Source: Korobacter sp963758505
Lineage (GTDB): Bacteria; Acidobacteriota; Terriglobia; Terriglobales; Acidobacteriaceae
Direction: 5' to 3'
Assembly (NCBI GenBank): GCA_963758505.1
Contig: CAVWVJ010000003.1
Coordinates: 62,001 to 126,000 of the forward strand
Length of the DNA stretch: 64,000 nucleotides
The position numbers were made by a program, and so were the translations under genes. Positions 54,373 through 63,418 of the stretch are shown piece by piece. The notes below the pieces were generated by a model. The model was not told the DNA's origin. It saw only the letters and a list, made by a program, of their open reading frames with translations, and did no database searches. The first letter of the stretch is position 1, and each line of letters opens with the position of its first letter.

Positions 54373-55020
54373 ATGTTTACCGGAATTGTCGAAGAAGTGG
54401 GCCACGTCGCGAAGATCCAGATCAAGGGCGAAAACCGCCGTATCACGATTGACGCCGAACGCACGCCGAAGCAGCTCAGGACCGGCGACAGCGTGGCCTG
54501 CAGCGGCGTCTGCCTCACCGCCCTGGACATCACCCCCAGCTCCTTCTGCGCCGACCTCGCTCCCGAGACCTGGGTCCGCACCTCGCTGTCGCGCATTACC
54601 GAAGGTGCCCTCATCAACCTCGAATTGCCGCTTCGCTTCGACGCCCGCATGGGTGGCCACATCGTGCAGGGCCACGTCGATGGCGTCGGCAAACTGATCG
54701 AGTTCGAACGCATCCCCAAGTCCGATGACTACTGGCTGCATGTCGAAGTCACGCCCGAACTGGAAAAATACCTTGTCTATAAAGGCTCAATCGCCATCGA
54801 GGGGATCAGCCTGACCGTGGCGAAGCTCGAAGGACTGCGCTGCACCATCGCCATCATCCCGCACACCGTCGAGATGACAAATTTGAAATCGCTGAAGCCA
54901 GGCGATCCCGTCAACATCGAGACCGATATTGTGGCGAAGTATCTTGAGAAGTGGATGCGTCGCGATCAGCCAAAAGCGGAAGAATTGAAACTCGAGTCCC
55001 TCACCGCGAAGGGATTTTGA
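54373..55020 (+). CDS. ribE: Riboflavin synthase alpha chain
   Basis: The enzyme dismutates two 6,7-dimethyl-8-ribityllumazines to riboflavin. It has the two lumazine-binding repeats of the family. The first begins MFTGIVEEVGHV with DSVACSGVCLTAL. The second is GGHIVQGHVDGVGKL with GSIAIEGISLTV, ending in VNIETDIVAKYLEKWM. The ATG follows GAGAGG by six bases. The stop lies ten bases from the convergent mlaF1 stop. Confidence 0.96.
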   Translation: MFTGIVEEVGHVAKIQIKGENRRITIDAERTPKQLRTGDSVACSGVCLTALDITPSSFCADLAPETWVRTSLSRITEGALINLELPLRFDARMGGHIVQGHVDGVGKLIEFERIPKSDDYWLHVEVTPELEKYLVYKGSIAIEGISLTVAKLEGLRCTIAIIPHTVEMTNLKSLKPGDPVNIETDIVAKYLEKWMRRDQPKAEELKLESLTAKGF

Positions 55021-55029
55021 CGGCGGCCT

Positions 55030-55914
55030 CTATCGATAGCCCGCGTCTCCAGGCTGCGGACGCCGCAGGTCGCCTTTGCCGAAGCTGCTGAAATCGGTCG
55101 AGTCCAATTCCAGAAATTCCTGCACGATCTCTACCTTGGAGTTTTCCATCTCCTTCGGGGTTCCGTAAAACACCACCCGCCCCTCGTGCAGGAAGATCAG
55201 CTTGTCGGCGAGCTTCTGCGCGAGCGCCACGTCGTGCGTCACCACTACGCTGGTCAGCTTCAGCTGGTATTTCAGCTTCTGGATCAGGTCTCCTAACAGG
55301 TGCGCCATCATGGGATCGACCATCGTGGTCGGTTCGTCGTACAGGATGCATTCGGGCTCAGCCGAAAGCGCCCGCGCAATCGCCACCGAGCGGCGCATTC
55401 CGGTGGACAACTCGGCTGGGAGCAGCTCGCGCATGTGTCCCACCCCGACCATCTCCAGCAATCCATCGACGATCTGATAAATCTGGTCCTCGTCCAATCC
55501 GCCGCGCTCGCGCAGCGGAAAAGCCACGTTTTCCCCCACCGTCAACGAATCGAAGAGCGCGCCGCTCTGAAACACCATCGTTACTTTTTTCCGGATGCGT
55601 TCCATGTCCCGTTCGCCGTAATCCGTGATGTCTTCGTAAGCGACCCAGATCCGGCCCGAATCGGGCTTGAGAAAACCCATGATGTTATGGAGCGAAACCG
55701 ATTTCCCCACGCCGCTTCGGCCGAGAATGCACATGGTTTCTCCGGCTCGCACGCTCCAGCTCACGTCGCGCAGCACATGCTTGTCGCCGAACGACTTGCT
55801 GACATGCTGGAACTCGAGATACGGCCTCTCCTCAGGCGTGCCTCCCTCTTTCGAGGCCGGTTGCGTCTCTTTGGTGTAATCGGTAATGATCACCGTCTCG
55901 TTGTTCGAGCTCAT
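55030..55914 (-). CDS. mlaF: Mla-type ABC transporter ATPase, signature-degenerate (NBD1)
   Basis: The 294-residue ATPase belongs to the MlaF/Ttg2A family that powers phospholipid transport between the membranes. Walker A is GRSGVGKS (65-72), Q-loop Gln116 lies in MVFQSGALFDSLTV, Walker B is ILYDEP with catalytic Glu194, and the H-loop is His227. The ABC signature reads LSTGM (169-173) instead of LSGGM, and the D-loop is TMVD. It starts at ATG 55914, overlapping the mobA stop by four bases, and diverges from mlaE across the mobA gene. The N-terminal 30 residues are a polar extension. With NBD2 at 57.4 kb it could form a heterodimer. Confidence 0.9.
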   Translation of the reverse strand: MSSNNETVIITDYTKETQPASKEGGTPEERPYLEFQHVSKSFGDKHVLRDVSWSVRAGETMCILGRSGVGKSVSLHNIMGFLKPDSGRIWVAYEDITDYGERDMERIRKKVTMVFQSGALFDSLTVGENVAFPLRERGGLDEDQIYQIVDGLLEMVGVGHMRELLPAELSTGMRRSVAIARALSAEPECILYDEPTTMVDPMMAHLLGDLIQKLKYQLKLTSVVVTHDVALAQKLADKLIFLHEGRVVFYGTPKEMENSKVEIVQEFLELDSTDFSSFGKGDLRRPQPGDAGYR

Positions 55915-56519
55915 TTCTTGTTCTCTTCGATGCAGGAAACTTTCGCGAACTCTTCCGGCGTATTCAGGTTTGCGAACATCGCCGCGTCGAAACCGGCAGC
56001 GCGGATCTCGTCTTCTTCCACGTATTCCACTCGGACCAGGGCGAGCGTATCGGTGACCTTGTAACGTCCGCGCTTCAATTGCTGCTCCGCCACTGCGCGA
56101 AACGGGCGCCGGTACACCGCACATGTTCCCTGCACCCCGCCGCCTGCGTCGGGAACCACCGCCAGAGCATCCGTAGAGGCCTCTGCGCGCTCAACCATGA
56201 ATCGCAGGAATGCGGTCGTCACGAGCGGTGCATCCACTGACAGCACGATGTTCAATTCCGATCGGCTCGTTCCCAACGCTGCATGAATTCCACCCAGTGG
56301 GCCGCATTCCGGAAACTCGTCTTCCACAATTGGGGCACCGAAGGAGGCATATAGCTCTCCTCTCCCCACGACCATCACGGAGTCGCTGACCTCGCGTGCC
56401 TTGCCGAGGGCTCGTTCCAGCAGTGTCTTCCCGCCGAGCTGCAGCAGCGCCTTGTCTGCGCCCATGCGCGTGCTGTGCCCCCCGGCCAGGATGAACATGC
56501 TGACGCCACTCACGCCCAC
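55911..56519 (-). CDS. mobA: Molybdenum cofactor guanylyltransferase MobA-like
   Basis: The protein has the nucleotidyltransferase signature FILAGGHSTRMGADKALLQLGGKTLLERAL. The metal-binding Asp is in VLSVDAPLVTT, and the family segment ECGPLGGIHAAL is present. MobA attaches GMP to molybdopterin to make the bis-MGD cofactor; related enzymes (MocA) attach CMP for xanthine-oxidase-type proteins. The start is uncertain: GTG 56519, GTG 56552 and ATG 56498 are all in frame. It is coupled to mlaF1 by a four-base overlap, and its 5' end faces mlaE about 90 bases away. Confidence 0.85.
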   Translation of the reverse strand: MGVSGVSMFILAGGHSTRMGADKALLQLGGKTLLERALGKAREVSDSVMVVGRGELYASFGAPIVEDEFPECGPLGGIHAALGTSRSELNIVLSVDAPLVTTAFLRFMVERAEASTDALAVVPDAGGGVQGTCAVYRRPFRAVAEQQLKRGRYKVTDTLALVRVEYVEEDEIRAAGFDAAMFANLNTPEEFAKVSCIEENKK

Positions 56520-56610
56520 ATGATACACGCGGATTGAGGCGCTCCGCGCCACGTTGGCACACGGCCGCCGCTGGTCCTTCTGTTATATTGGCTCACAAGT
56601 TCACGAGCGC

Positions 56611-57387
56611 ATGGAACTCATCTCCCCAACCGATTTCGTGAAAGAGACAATCCTCACCGTCCAGGACTATGCGCGACTGGCGGGCCGCTCGCTTGCCAAT
56701 CTCTTTGCTCATCCGCGCTATCTGGGGGACACCTTGCAGCAGGCCGACCTGATCGGCGTAGGATCGCTGCCGATCGTGGTGCTGGCCGGATTTTTCACCG
56801 GAGCCGCGCTCGCCCTCAACACTTCCTCGACGCTCGAACAATTCGGATCCATCTCTCTCACCGGTCAACTGGTCTCGCTCTCGATGGTGCGCGAGCTTGG
56901 CCCCGTGCTCACCGGTCTCATGGTCGCAGGACGCAACTCCAGCGGCATGGCCAGCGAACTCGGCTCAATGAAGGTCACCGAGCAGATCGATGCCATGCGC
57001 GCCCTCGGCACCGACCCCACTAAAAAATTGGTGACCCCGCGTGTGATTGCGACAGTGGTCATGTTGTTCTTTCTGACCATCATCTCCGACCTGCTCGGCC
57101 TGGCCGGCGGCTTCGTGATGTCGTGGCTCTTTCTCGGACTCGATGCCAACCAGTACTGGACCACCGCCTACCAGTCGCTGGTCTTCCAGGACGTAATCAT
57201 GGGACTGAGCAAGCCGGTCGTCTTTGGCTTCTTCATCTCGACCGTGGGCTGCTTCTACGGTATGTCTGCCACCGGCGGCACCCAGGGCGTGGGCCGGGCC
57301 ACCACCCAGGCCGTGGTTACCGCTTCCGTGCTCATCATTGCCTCGGACCTGTTCATTACCCGCTTCCTCATGGTTGCTCTCGGATAG
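56611..57387 (+). CDS. mlaE: Mla-type ABC transporter permease
   Basis: The 258-residue membrane protein is an MlaE-family permease. It has an interfacial N-terminal helix (SPTDFVKETILTVQDYARLAGRS), five membrane helices, and the conserved blocks VRELGPVLTGLMVAGRNSSGMASELGSMKVTEQIDAM and GFFISTVGCFYGMSATGGTQGVGRATTQAVV. MlaE dimers pass lipid between an MCE protein and the membrane. The mlaF2 gene follows by five bases. No MCE-domain (MlaD) gene is in the window. TATATT at about 56584 may be the -10 box. Confidence 0.93.
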   Translation: MELISPTDFVKETILTVQDYARLAGRSLANLFAHPRYLGDTLQQADLIGVGSLPIVVLAGFFTGAALALNTSSTLEQFGSISLTGQLVSLSMVRELGPVLTGLMVAGRNSSGMASELGSMKVTEQIDAMRALGTDPTKKLVTPRVIATVVMLFFLTIISDLLGLAGGFVMSWLFLGLDANQYWTTAYQSLVFQDVIMGLSKPVVFGFFISTVGCFYGMSATGGTQGVGRATTQAVVTASVLIIASDLFITRFLMVALG

Positions 57388-57392
57388 CTCGC

Positions 57393-58238
57393 ATGGGCAA
57401 CACCATCGTCACTCCCGAGACTTCGCGCCCGAATAACGACGCCAGCAAAGTCGCAATCGCATTCGAAGACGTGAGCATCGCGTTCGAAGAGAACAAGGTG
57501 CTGCAGGATATTTCGTTTACCCTGAAACGCGGCGAGACGAAGGTACTCCTCGGGGTCGCCGGAACCGGCAAAACTCTGATCCTGAAACTCGCCCTCGGCC
57601 TGATCTGTCCCGATAGCGGCCGCATTTTTGTGTTAGGCAACGAAGTCAGCAGCATGAAGGAGCAGCAGCTCTTCGCTCTCCGGCGCCGCGTGGGAATGGT
57701 ATTCCAGGAAAGCGCCCTCTTCGATTCCCTTACCGTTCGCGAAAATGTCGCCTACCCGCTAAACGAACAGGGTGGAATCGCGCCCGACGAGATCGAGCGC
57801 CGCGTTCGCGAGGCCCTGCGATTCGTCGAGCTGGAACACACCCTGGATCTTTTCCCGTCTGAACTCTCAGGAGGCATGCGCCGACGCGTCGCCATCGCCC
57901 GCGGCATGATCACCAACCCCGAGGTCATGCTGTACGACTCGCCAACCGGCGGCCTCGATCCCGTCACCTCCACCACCATCGTGGAGCTCATCGTGAAGGG
58001 ACGCGACGTCTATCGCAACAGCTCCATTGTCGTGACCCATCGCCTGCAGGATGCCTTCCTCATGGCGACCCACTACTTCGACAAAGAAGCCAACATGATG
58101 AAGCCTGTCAAGGACGGGTCGAACCTCGATGTGCATACCCGCTTCCTCATCCTTCGCGATACCCGGGTCATCTTCGAAGGTACCGCCTCAGAGCTGGTGG
58201 CCTCGCGGGATGAATACATCCGCGAATATCTCTCCTAG
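57393..58238 (+). CDS. Mla-type ABC transporter ATPase lacking the catalytic Glu (NBD2)
   Basis: The 281-residue ATPase is a paralogue of NBD1 (both have MVFQ-x-ALFDSLTV and the MlaF-type end with an extra C-terminal segment). Walker A is GVAGTGKT (54-61), Q-loop Gln105, signature LSGGM (158-162) intact, H-loop His216. Walker B reads MLYDSP, so the general-base glutamate is Ser183. An insertion after the H-loop (HYFDKEANMMKPVKDGSNLDVHTR) is longer than in NBD1. It is in the mlaE operon. Its intact signature and missing Glu complement the changed signature and intact Glu of NBD1. Confidence 0.9.
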   Translation: MGNTIVTPETSRPNNDASKVAIAFEDVSIAFEENKVLQDISFTLKRGETKVLLGVAGTGKTLILKLALGLICPDSGRIFVLGNEVSSMKEQQLFALRRRVGMVFQESALFDSLTVRENVAYPLNEQGGIAPDEIERRVREALRFVELEHTLDLFPSELSGGMRRRVAIARGMITNPEVMLYDSPTGGLDPVTSTTIVELIVKGRDVYRNSSIVVTHRLQDAFLMATHYFDKEANMMKPVKDGSNLDVHTRFLILRDTRVIFEGTASELVASRDEYIREYLS

Positions 58239-58285
58239 ATCCCTGCTAACTCCGGCTCTCCTCCGGTGTCCATACTCTAGATAGA

Positions 58286-59983
58286 ATGTCACCACGGCTC
58301 ATGAAGTTCCTCTTCATCACGGCGCTTTGCTGTTTGTTCCTGTCGCCGTCCCGGGCGCAACAGGCTCCTGGGCAGCAGACTCCCGCGAGCGGGTCGGTCG
58401 CAGGCATTGTCACCCAGTACGGCAGCGGGGAGCCTGTACGCGGCGCTGAGGTGTCCGTCTCGCGCCAGCAGTCATCCGGCCTCGAAAACACCGATGACGC
58501 GGTCACGCAAGGTATCACCGTCCTCACCGACCGCAATGGGCGGTTCCAGATCCCCTCCCTCGCCCCCGGAGATTTCAGCCTTACCGTCCGCAAGAGCGGC
58601 TTTCATGGCTTTCGTACCGCGAACAGCGGCACATGGCAGGAGGTCGTCAACCTCACCCTCTCGCCCGGACAAGCGATCTCCGACCTCGCCCTTGCCATGC
58701 AGCCTGGCGCAGTCATCACCGGAAGAGTGACCGACGAATCCGGCGAAGCCATGGCCAACGTGCAGGTCAACGCATTCAAATGGGTCTACGCCAACCACCA
58801 CCGCCAGTTGCGCCCGATTGGCGGCGGCAGTACGGATGACACCGGCAGCTACCGCATCTTCGGCCTCGAACCCGGCCGTTACGTCGTGCGCGCCAACGCT
58901 ACCAACGACGACAGCAACAAAGGTCTGCGCTTTGCCCCCGCCTATTTTCCTGACGCCGCCACCCCCAGCGAGGCAAACACCCTGGCCTTGCGCTCCGGAG
59001 AACAGACAGTCGCCGACTTGCGTATGACGCGCGTGCGGGTCGCAAAGATCAGCGGCCATATCGCCGGCACCGTCCGAGCCTTGCAAACCCAGGTTTATCT
59101 CCGCAATGTGCAGGATGAAGGCGGCGTGGTCGCTCGCGGTCCCGGCGCCACCGTGGAAGCCAATGGCAACTTCACCATCGAGAACGTCTTTCCCGGCGAC
59201 TACTTACTTGGCGCCTTCGAGTTCGGCGGACCCGACGATCAAGCTCCGCGCCACGCCGAAATTCCCATAAAAGTCGATGGCGCTGACCTCAAGGATCTCA
59301 GCCTGGCCTTAGAAGATTCCGGCAAAGCCAGCTTGCAAGGCACCCTGCGAATTGACGGCGACACTTCCCGCCATCCCCGCTTTGACAGCCTGCGCGTGGG
59401 CCTGCTCCCAGCCGACGACTCCACCGGAAACGCCGAATTCATCGGGCAAGGCGGCTACTCTGCCGTGGCGCGTGACGGCACCATCAACCTCGACAAAATC
59501 TCGCCCGGCAGATACGTAGTATCGATCACCGCGGAGGGCTCGGGGTGGGAGGATTTCTACACCAAGAGCGTCCAGATCGGAGGCCGAGACGTGACCGACA
59601 GCGTTGTCAACTTCAGTGCCGGCCGCGGAGTCGTGCCCGTCGCGATCTCGGTAGGGATTGATGGCGCCTATGTCGAAGGCACAGTTACGGATGACGACCA
59701 TAAACCGGTCGCCAATGCCACCGTGATCGGCGTTCCCGATCCGGCCCTGCGTAGCCAATTCGACCTCTACCAACGTGCCCAGACCGACCAGAACGGCCAT
59801 TTCCAGCTACGTGGGATCAAGCCCGGAACCTACTCGTTTTATGCCTGGAACACCATGGAAGACGAGTCTTACATGGATCCAGAGTTCCTGCAGCGCTATG
59901 AGAGTTCCCGCGTCGATCTTGCGCTTAACCCCAAGGACCGCCAGACGCTTCACCTCACGGCGCTCTCAACTGATGTTGAATGA
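58286..59983 (+). CDS. Secreted protein with carboxypeptidase-regulatory-like repeats
   Basis: The 565-residue protein has a signal peptide (MKFLFITALCCLFLSPSRAQ if translation starts at ATG 58301). Several transthyretin/CarboxypepD_reg-like beta-sandwich repeats follow: GSVAGIVTQYGSGEPVRGAEVSV, GAVITGRVTDESGEAMANVQVNAF, AYVEGTVTDDDHKPVANATVIGV. Each ends in a G-x-F/Y-x-I/L-x-x-L/I-x-PG-x-Y pattern (FQIPSLAPGDFSL, YRIFGLEPGRYVV, FQLRGIKPGTYSF). Such domains bind or space other proteins; no catalytic module is visible. It is probably an extracytoplasmic adhesion or scaffold protein. Confidence 0.85.
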   Translation: MSPRLMKFLFITALCCLFLSPSRAQQAPGQQTPASGSVAGIVTQYGSGEPVRGAEVSVSRQQSSGLENTDDAVTQGITVLTDRNGRFQIPSLAPGDFSLTVRKSGFHGFRTANSGTWQEVVNLTLSPGQAISDLALAMQPGAVITGRVTDESGEAMANVQVNAFKWVYANHHRQLRPIGGGSTDDTGSYRIFGLEPGRYVVRANATNDDSNKGLRFAPAYFPDAATPSEANTLALRSGEQTVADLRMTRVRVAKISGHIAGTVRALQTQVYLRNVQDEGGVVARGPGATVEANGNFTIENVFPGDYLLGAFEFGGPDDQAPRHAEIPIKVDGADLKDLSLALEDSGKASLQGTLRIDGDTSRHPRFDSLRVGLLPADDSTGNAEFIGQGGYSAVARDGTINLDKISPGRYVVSITAEGSGWEDFYTKSVQIGGRDVTDSVVNFSAGRGVVPVAISVGIDGAYVEGTVTDDDHKPVANATVIGVPDPALRSQFDLYQRAQTDQNGHFQLRGIKPGTYSFYAWNTMEDESYMDPEFLQRYESSRVDLALNPKDRQTLHLTALSTDVE

Positions 59984-60176
59984 GGCACTTGCAGGAATCC
60001 TTCTTTGAATCCAGGCTGCCCGTGGTAACATCTAACTACTGTCTCGCCAAACTAGTCGCGACTTTGAGCTGACCCGGCTTGTTTCCGGGCTCCCCGGCCC
60101 AAAACCCGCAGAAATCCTAGGGACACCGAGATCGTCCGTAGCGACGCACGCTACCACTCTGCAAGGAGGAGATTAG

Positions 60177-60377
60177 ATGGCTGGAAACTCTCGCCCATCG
60201 TTTAATAAACGTTTGAAGGAACGCGCCCGCCAGGAAAAACAGGCGGAAAAAGCTCAGAAACGCATGCAGCGCAAGGCTGAAAAGGATGAAGGCACCACCC
60301 AGCAAACGACCGGCAATCCTACGATTACGTACGACGAAGACGGTCTGCCGCAGGCTTTGGACTTTCACGATTTCTAG
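60177..60377 (+). CDS. Small charged coiled-coil protein
   Basis: The 66-residue protein is real by its signals: AAGGAGG at 60163-60169 is seven bases before the ATG, and the frame fills the space exactly. Residues 8-38 are a continuous Lys/Arg/Glu helix (NKRLKERARQEKQAEKAQKRMQR in part), followed by an acidic, Asp/Phe-ending tail (TYDEDGLPQALDFHDF). I do not know a function. Its position ahead of a DEAD-box helicase and its charge suggest an RNA-related role. Confidence 0.72.
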   Translation: MAGNSRPSFNKRLKERARQEKQAEKAQKRMQRKAEKDEGTTQQTTGNPTITYDEDGLPQALDFHDF

Positions 60378-60506
60378 ACTACCCGGCCCGGCGGGTTACC
60401 TCGGAGGCGAACGCGCGTTCGCTACAACTTACAGCATTTTCGCGAATCGCAAGTTCTTTCCAGTGCGCCTCGCGAGACGGCAACACTGAAAGAAGAAACG
60501 ATTCGA

Positions 60507-61703
60507 ATGACTACATTTAGCGAACTGCCCTTGTCCCCTGCTCTTCAGCAGCGGCTCGAGGCAGCACAGTTTATCAACCCCACACCCGTACAAGACCAGG
60601 CGATTCCGCCGGCACTCGAGGGACGCGACGTACTCGCGACCGCGCAAACCGGAACCGGCAAGACCCTGGCATTCCTCATCCCCGCCATCGAGTTGATGCG
60701 GAAGAGCCAGCCTCAAGGGGTTCAAACCCTCGTGCTGGTTCCAACCCGCGAGCTTGCCATGCAGGTTCACGGCGTATTCGAGCAACTCAAGGGCAAGAAA
60801 ATCAAATCCGCGGCGCTCGTCATTGGCGGCACCTCGGAGCGCAACCAGCTCCAGTCGATCCGGGCCGGCGCACCGGTCGTCGTCGCCACCCCAGGTCGCC
60901 TCGAAGATTACATGCAGCGCAAGCTCATTGATCTCTCGAAGGTGCAACTGCTGGTCCTCGACGAAGCGGACCGCATGATGGACATGGGTTTCATCCCGGC
61001 CATCCGGCGCATCCTGCGTGTCCTTCCGCGCGCGAAGCAGACCCTTTGCTTCTCGGCGACCATGGGACCGCAAGTCTCCGGCATCGTCGAAGATTGCATG
61101 CGCAAACCCGTCCGTGTCGAGATCGGATCGATCCTGAAGCCGGCCGAAAAGGTCGAGTTGCACGCGATTGAAGTTCCGCTCATGGGCAAGAAAAATGCCC
61201 TGCGCCAGCTTCTCTATGAGCAGGAAGGCAAGACGCTCGTCTTCGCGCGCACCAAGCGCGGCACCGAGCGACTGGCCAAGGAACTCATCCGCGACGGATT
61301 CTCGGCAGCCATGATTCATGGTGACCGCAGCCAGGGCCAGCGTAACGCCGCACTCGCCGGTTTCGATAAAGGACAGTTCAAGGTCCTCGTCGCCACTGAC
61401 GTCGCTGCCCGCGGCCTTGACGTAGAAGATATCGCCCACGTCATCAACTTCGACCTGCCGGCCGTGCCGGAAGACTTCATCCATCGCGTGGGCCGCACCG
61501 GCCGCGCGGGAGCAACCGGCCTGGCGACCAGCCTGGTTTCGGGAGCGGAAGTTTTCGAGCTGCGCAACATCGAGCGGACGCTGAAGCTGAAAATCCTTCG
61601 CCGTGAGCTCGGAGCCCTGCCGGAAGGCAAGAAGGCTTTGCAGCCCAAGGACACACTCACCACGCGTACGCTTACGCGCATGCCCGGTGAAATCTTTGCC
61701 TAG
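60507..61703 (+). CDS. rhlE: DEAD-box RNA helicase, RhlE-like
   Basis: The 398-residue protein is a minimal DEAD-box helicase. It has the Q motif (FINPTPVQDQAIPPAL), Walker A (ATAQTGTGKT), PTRELAMQ, GTPGR-like VVATPGRLEDYM, DEAD as VLDEADRMMDMGF, SAT, and motifs V/VI (ATDVAARGLDVEDI, HRVGRTGRAG). It unwinds short RNA duplexes, typically in ribosome assembly or cold adaptation. There is no basic C-terminal tail as in RhlB/DeaD. The leader contains GCGAACGCGCGTTCGC, a palindrome near 60408-60423. A terminator follows. Confidence 0.93.
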   Translation: MTTFSELPLSPALQQRLEAAQFINPTPVQDQAIPPALEGRDVLATAQTGTGKTLAFLIPAIELMRKSQPQGVQTLVLVPTRELAMQVHGVFEQLKGKKIKSAALVIGGTSERNQLQSIRAGAPVVVATPGRLEDYMQRKLIDLSKVQLLVLDEADRMMDMGFIPAIRRILRVLPRAKQTLCFSATMGPQVSGIVEDCMRKPVRVEIGSILKPAEKVELHAIEVPLMGKKNALRQLLYEQEGKTLVFARTKRGTERLAKELIRDGFSAAMIHGDRSQGQRNAALAGFDKGQFKVLVATDVAARGLDVEDIAHVINFDLPAVPEDFIHRVGRTGRAGATGLATSLVSGAEVFELRNIERTLKLKILRRELGALPEGKKALQPKDTLTTRTLTRMPGEIFA

Positions 61704-61718
61704 TCGAGGGAAGTAAAC

Positions 61719-61746
61719 AAAAGCCCCGTCGCTGACGGGGCTTTTT
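61719..61746. terminator. Bidirectional intrinsic terminator
   Basis: AAAAGCCCCGTC (61719-61730) and GACGGGGCTTTT (61734-61745) form a perfect 12-base-pair stem with a three-base loop. T follows rightward and leftward, so it can stop both the helicase transcript and the convergent rhomboid transcript. Confidence 0.9.
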
Positions 61747-63236
61747 CAGCTTTCGGCTTCGGCCATGCGCTTGGCGCAGGATCTCAGTCCTTCCTGGATG
61801 GCGCCTTCAAACTCCAGGCGCGAGAAACTGGATTCGCGAGCCATCAGGAACCATCGCTCCGCCTCGGCAACGCGTTTCAGCTTGTTGAGATTCACTCTCG
61901 CCGCAATCAGCATCGCATCAAAAGCTTGCGGCTCTCCCGGGTGACTCCGTACGAACCACTCGCATTCTCCGAGAACCGCCTCGTAGAGCTTCTCGCGTTC
62001 CAGATATCGACAGAGATCAATCCATTCCGCGGCGGGAAGCGGGCCGCCATCCGCGGCTTTCCACTCTCCGTAAAGTCTCCACGCGTCCGCCATCCGGTGC
62101 GATCGCAACCCGAGGCGGCATAGCGCTCCAAGGGCGTCGCGCACACCGGCTTTATCCTCCGCGGCTCGCTGGGCGAGCAGAAGCGTCTCGTAGCCGTCAA
62201 TCGATTCCGGCTTGCGACGCAGGTAGTTTTGCAGCACAACCACTGCTTTCGCAGGCTCTCGGCTCTCCATCAGGGAGGCAGCTTCGAGAATCTCCGCATC
62301 CGGATGCCACGTGAGGCTCTCGTCTTCCCGGTTGATCCAATCCTCGAGGCCCGTCTTTCCGATGAGAAATCCGACGGTCGCCCCATACACAAAACCGGCG
62401 ACGTGCGCCCAGTGCGCTATGCTGTCGAGCCCCATCGCGCCATATACGACTTCCAGCGCGACCCACAGCGGCAGCACGTAAAAAGCCGGCATCGAGAACC
62501 GATAGGTGCCACCCCGGAACCACACGTACAAAATCCATACGAACTTCACCCGCACCTTCGGGAAGCGCACCAGGAATGCCCCCATGCAGGCCGCCACCGC
62601 GCCCGACGCTCCCACCACAAACTGCATGCTGTCCGGATGCGCGATCGCCTGCCCTCCCAGCGCGGCGATTCCACCCAGCAGGTAGAACGCAAGGAAGACC
62701 CCGTATCCCCATGTCGCCTCCAGGATCGCTCCGGCCAGGTACAGGAACCACATGTTGCCGATCAGGTGCAGCGCACCCTCGTGCAGGAACGTTGACGACA
62801 CCAGGCTCACAGGGGTCGGTCGATAGGTGTGAAAGGCGTAATTCCAGAGAAACGATTGGTGTTCCGCCTGGTCGAGCATTTTGCTCAACCCGAGCATGGC
62901 ATCGTCCGCCGTAAGCTGTCCGTTCTGCACCCGCGCCACCAGCGGAGGAACACCTCGTACCGAAACTTCGTCGGAGTGTAAAAACGCGTCGAACCAATCC
63001 GCGTTCTTCGTCCGCGCCTCCCGGATCACTGCCTGCGCATCCGCCGAACCGTGCGCATCCGGGTAATATGCGCTGAAACGCAGGATCTCCTGCCGCACAT
63101 TCGACAGTCTCACGGTTCCCGGGTCGCTCATCCACGAGGTGTAAACGCACACCAGGATGTTGATCAAAAGCAGGCTGAAGGTCACGTAGGGTACGCGACG
63201 CACCGAGTCAACATTGGTCCCCACAGGGATGAGCAT
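61746..63236 (-). CDS. Rhomboid-family intramembrane protease with helical C-terminus
   Basis: The first 300 residues form a rhomboid. A membrane helix lies near the N-terminus, then a 120-residue insert. HLIGNMWFLYLAGAILEATWG follows with the conserved Asn, then GASGAVAACMGAF with the catalytic Ser, and SIAHWAHVAGFVYGATVGFL with the catalytic His. Residues 310-496 are soluble TPR-like helices (VVVLQNYLRRKPESIDGYETLLLAQRA, MADAWRLYGEWKA). Rhomboids cut membrane proteins within their helices. The long insert after the first helix and the helical tail are features of a subset of bacterial rhomboids and could bind substrates. Confidence 0.88.
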   Translation of the reverse strand: MLIPVGTNVDSVRRVPYVTFSLLLINILVCVYTSWMSDPGTVRLSNVRQEILRFSAYYPDAHGSADAQAVIREARTKNADWFDAFLHSDEVSVRGVPPLVARVQNGQLTADDAMLGLSKMLDQAEHQSFLWNYAFHTYRPTPVSLVSSTFLHEGALHLIGNMWFLYLAGAILEATWGYGVFLAFYLLGGIAALGGQAIAHPDSMQFVVGASGAVAACMGAFLVRFPKVRVKFVWILYVWFRGGTYRFSMPAFYVLPLWVALEVVYGAMGLDSIAHWAHVAGFVYGATVGFLIGKTGLEDWINREDESLTWHPDAEILEAASLMESREPAKAVVVLQNYLRRKPESIDGYETLLLAQRAAEDKAGVRDALGALCRLGLRSHRMADAWRLYGEWKAADGGPLPAAEWIDLCRYLEREKLYEAVLGECEWFVRSHPGEPQAFDAMLIAARVNLNKLKRVAEAERWFLMARESSFSRLEFEGAIQEGLRSCAKRMAEAES

Positions 63237-63418
63237 GGCCGGATTGTAGCTACGATTCAGAATTTCGCAATCAGGACGATCCCCGATATGTGGTGGGTAT
63301 GTACCTGCCTTCTCTCAGGTAAAATTCTCTTTTAACGGCCCCAACGAAAATCTTCGACCGGAGTACCTCCCTGAACGCTGAACTGCTGGCAGCCTCCTTT
63401 GCTTCCCAGTCCCACGGT

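Noticed and set aside
60429..61484. 351-codon minus-strand frame opposite the DEAD-box helicase
   Set aside because: Antisense shadow; the helicase motifs on the plus strand are complete.
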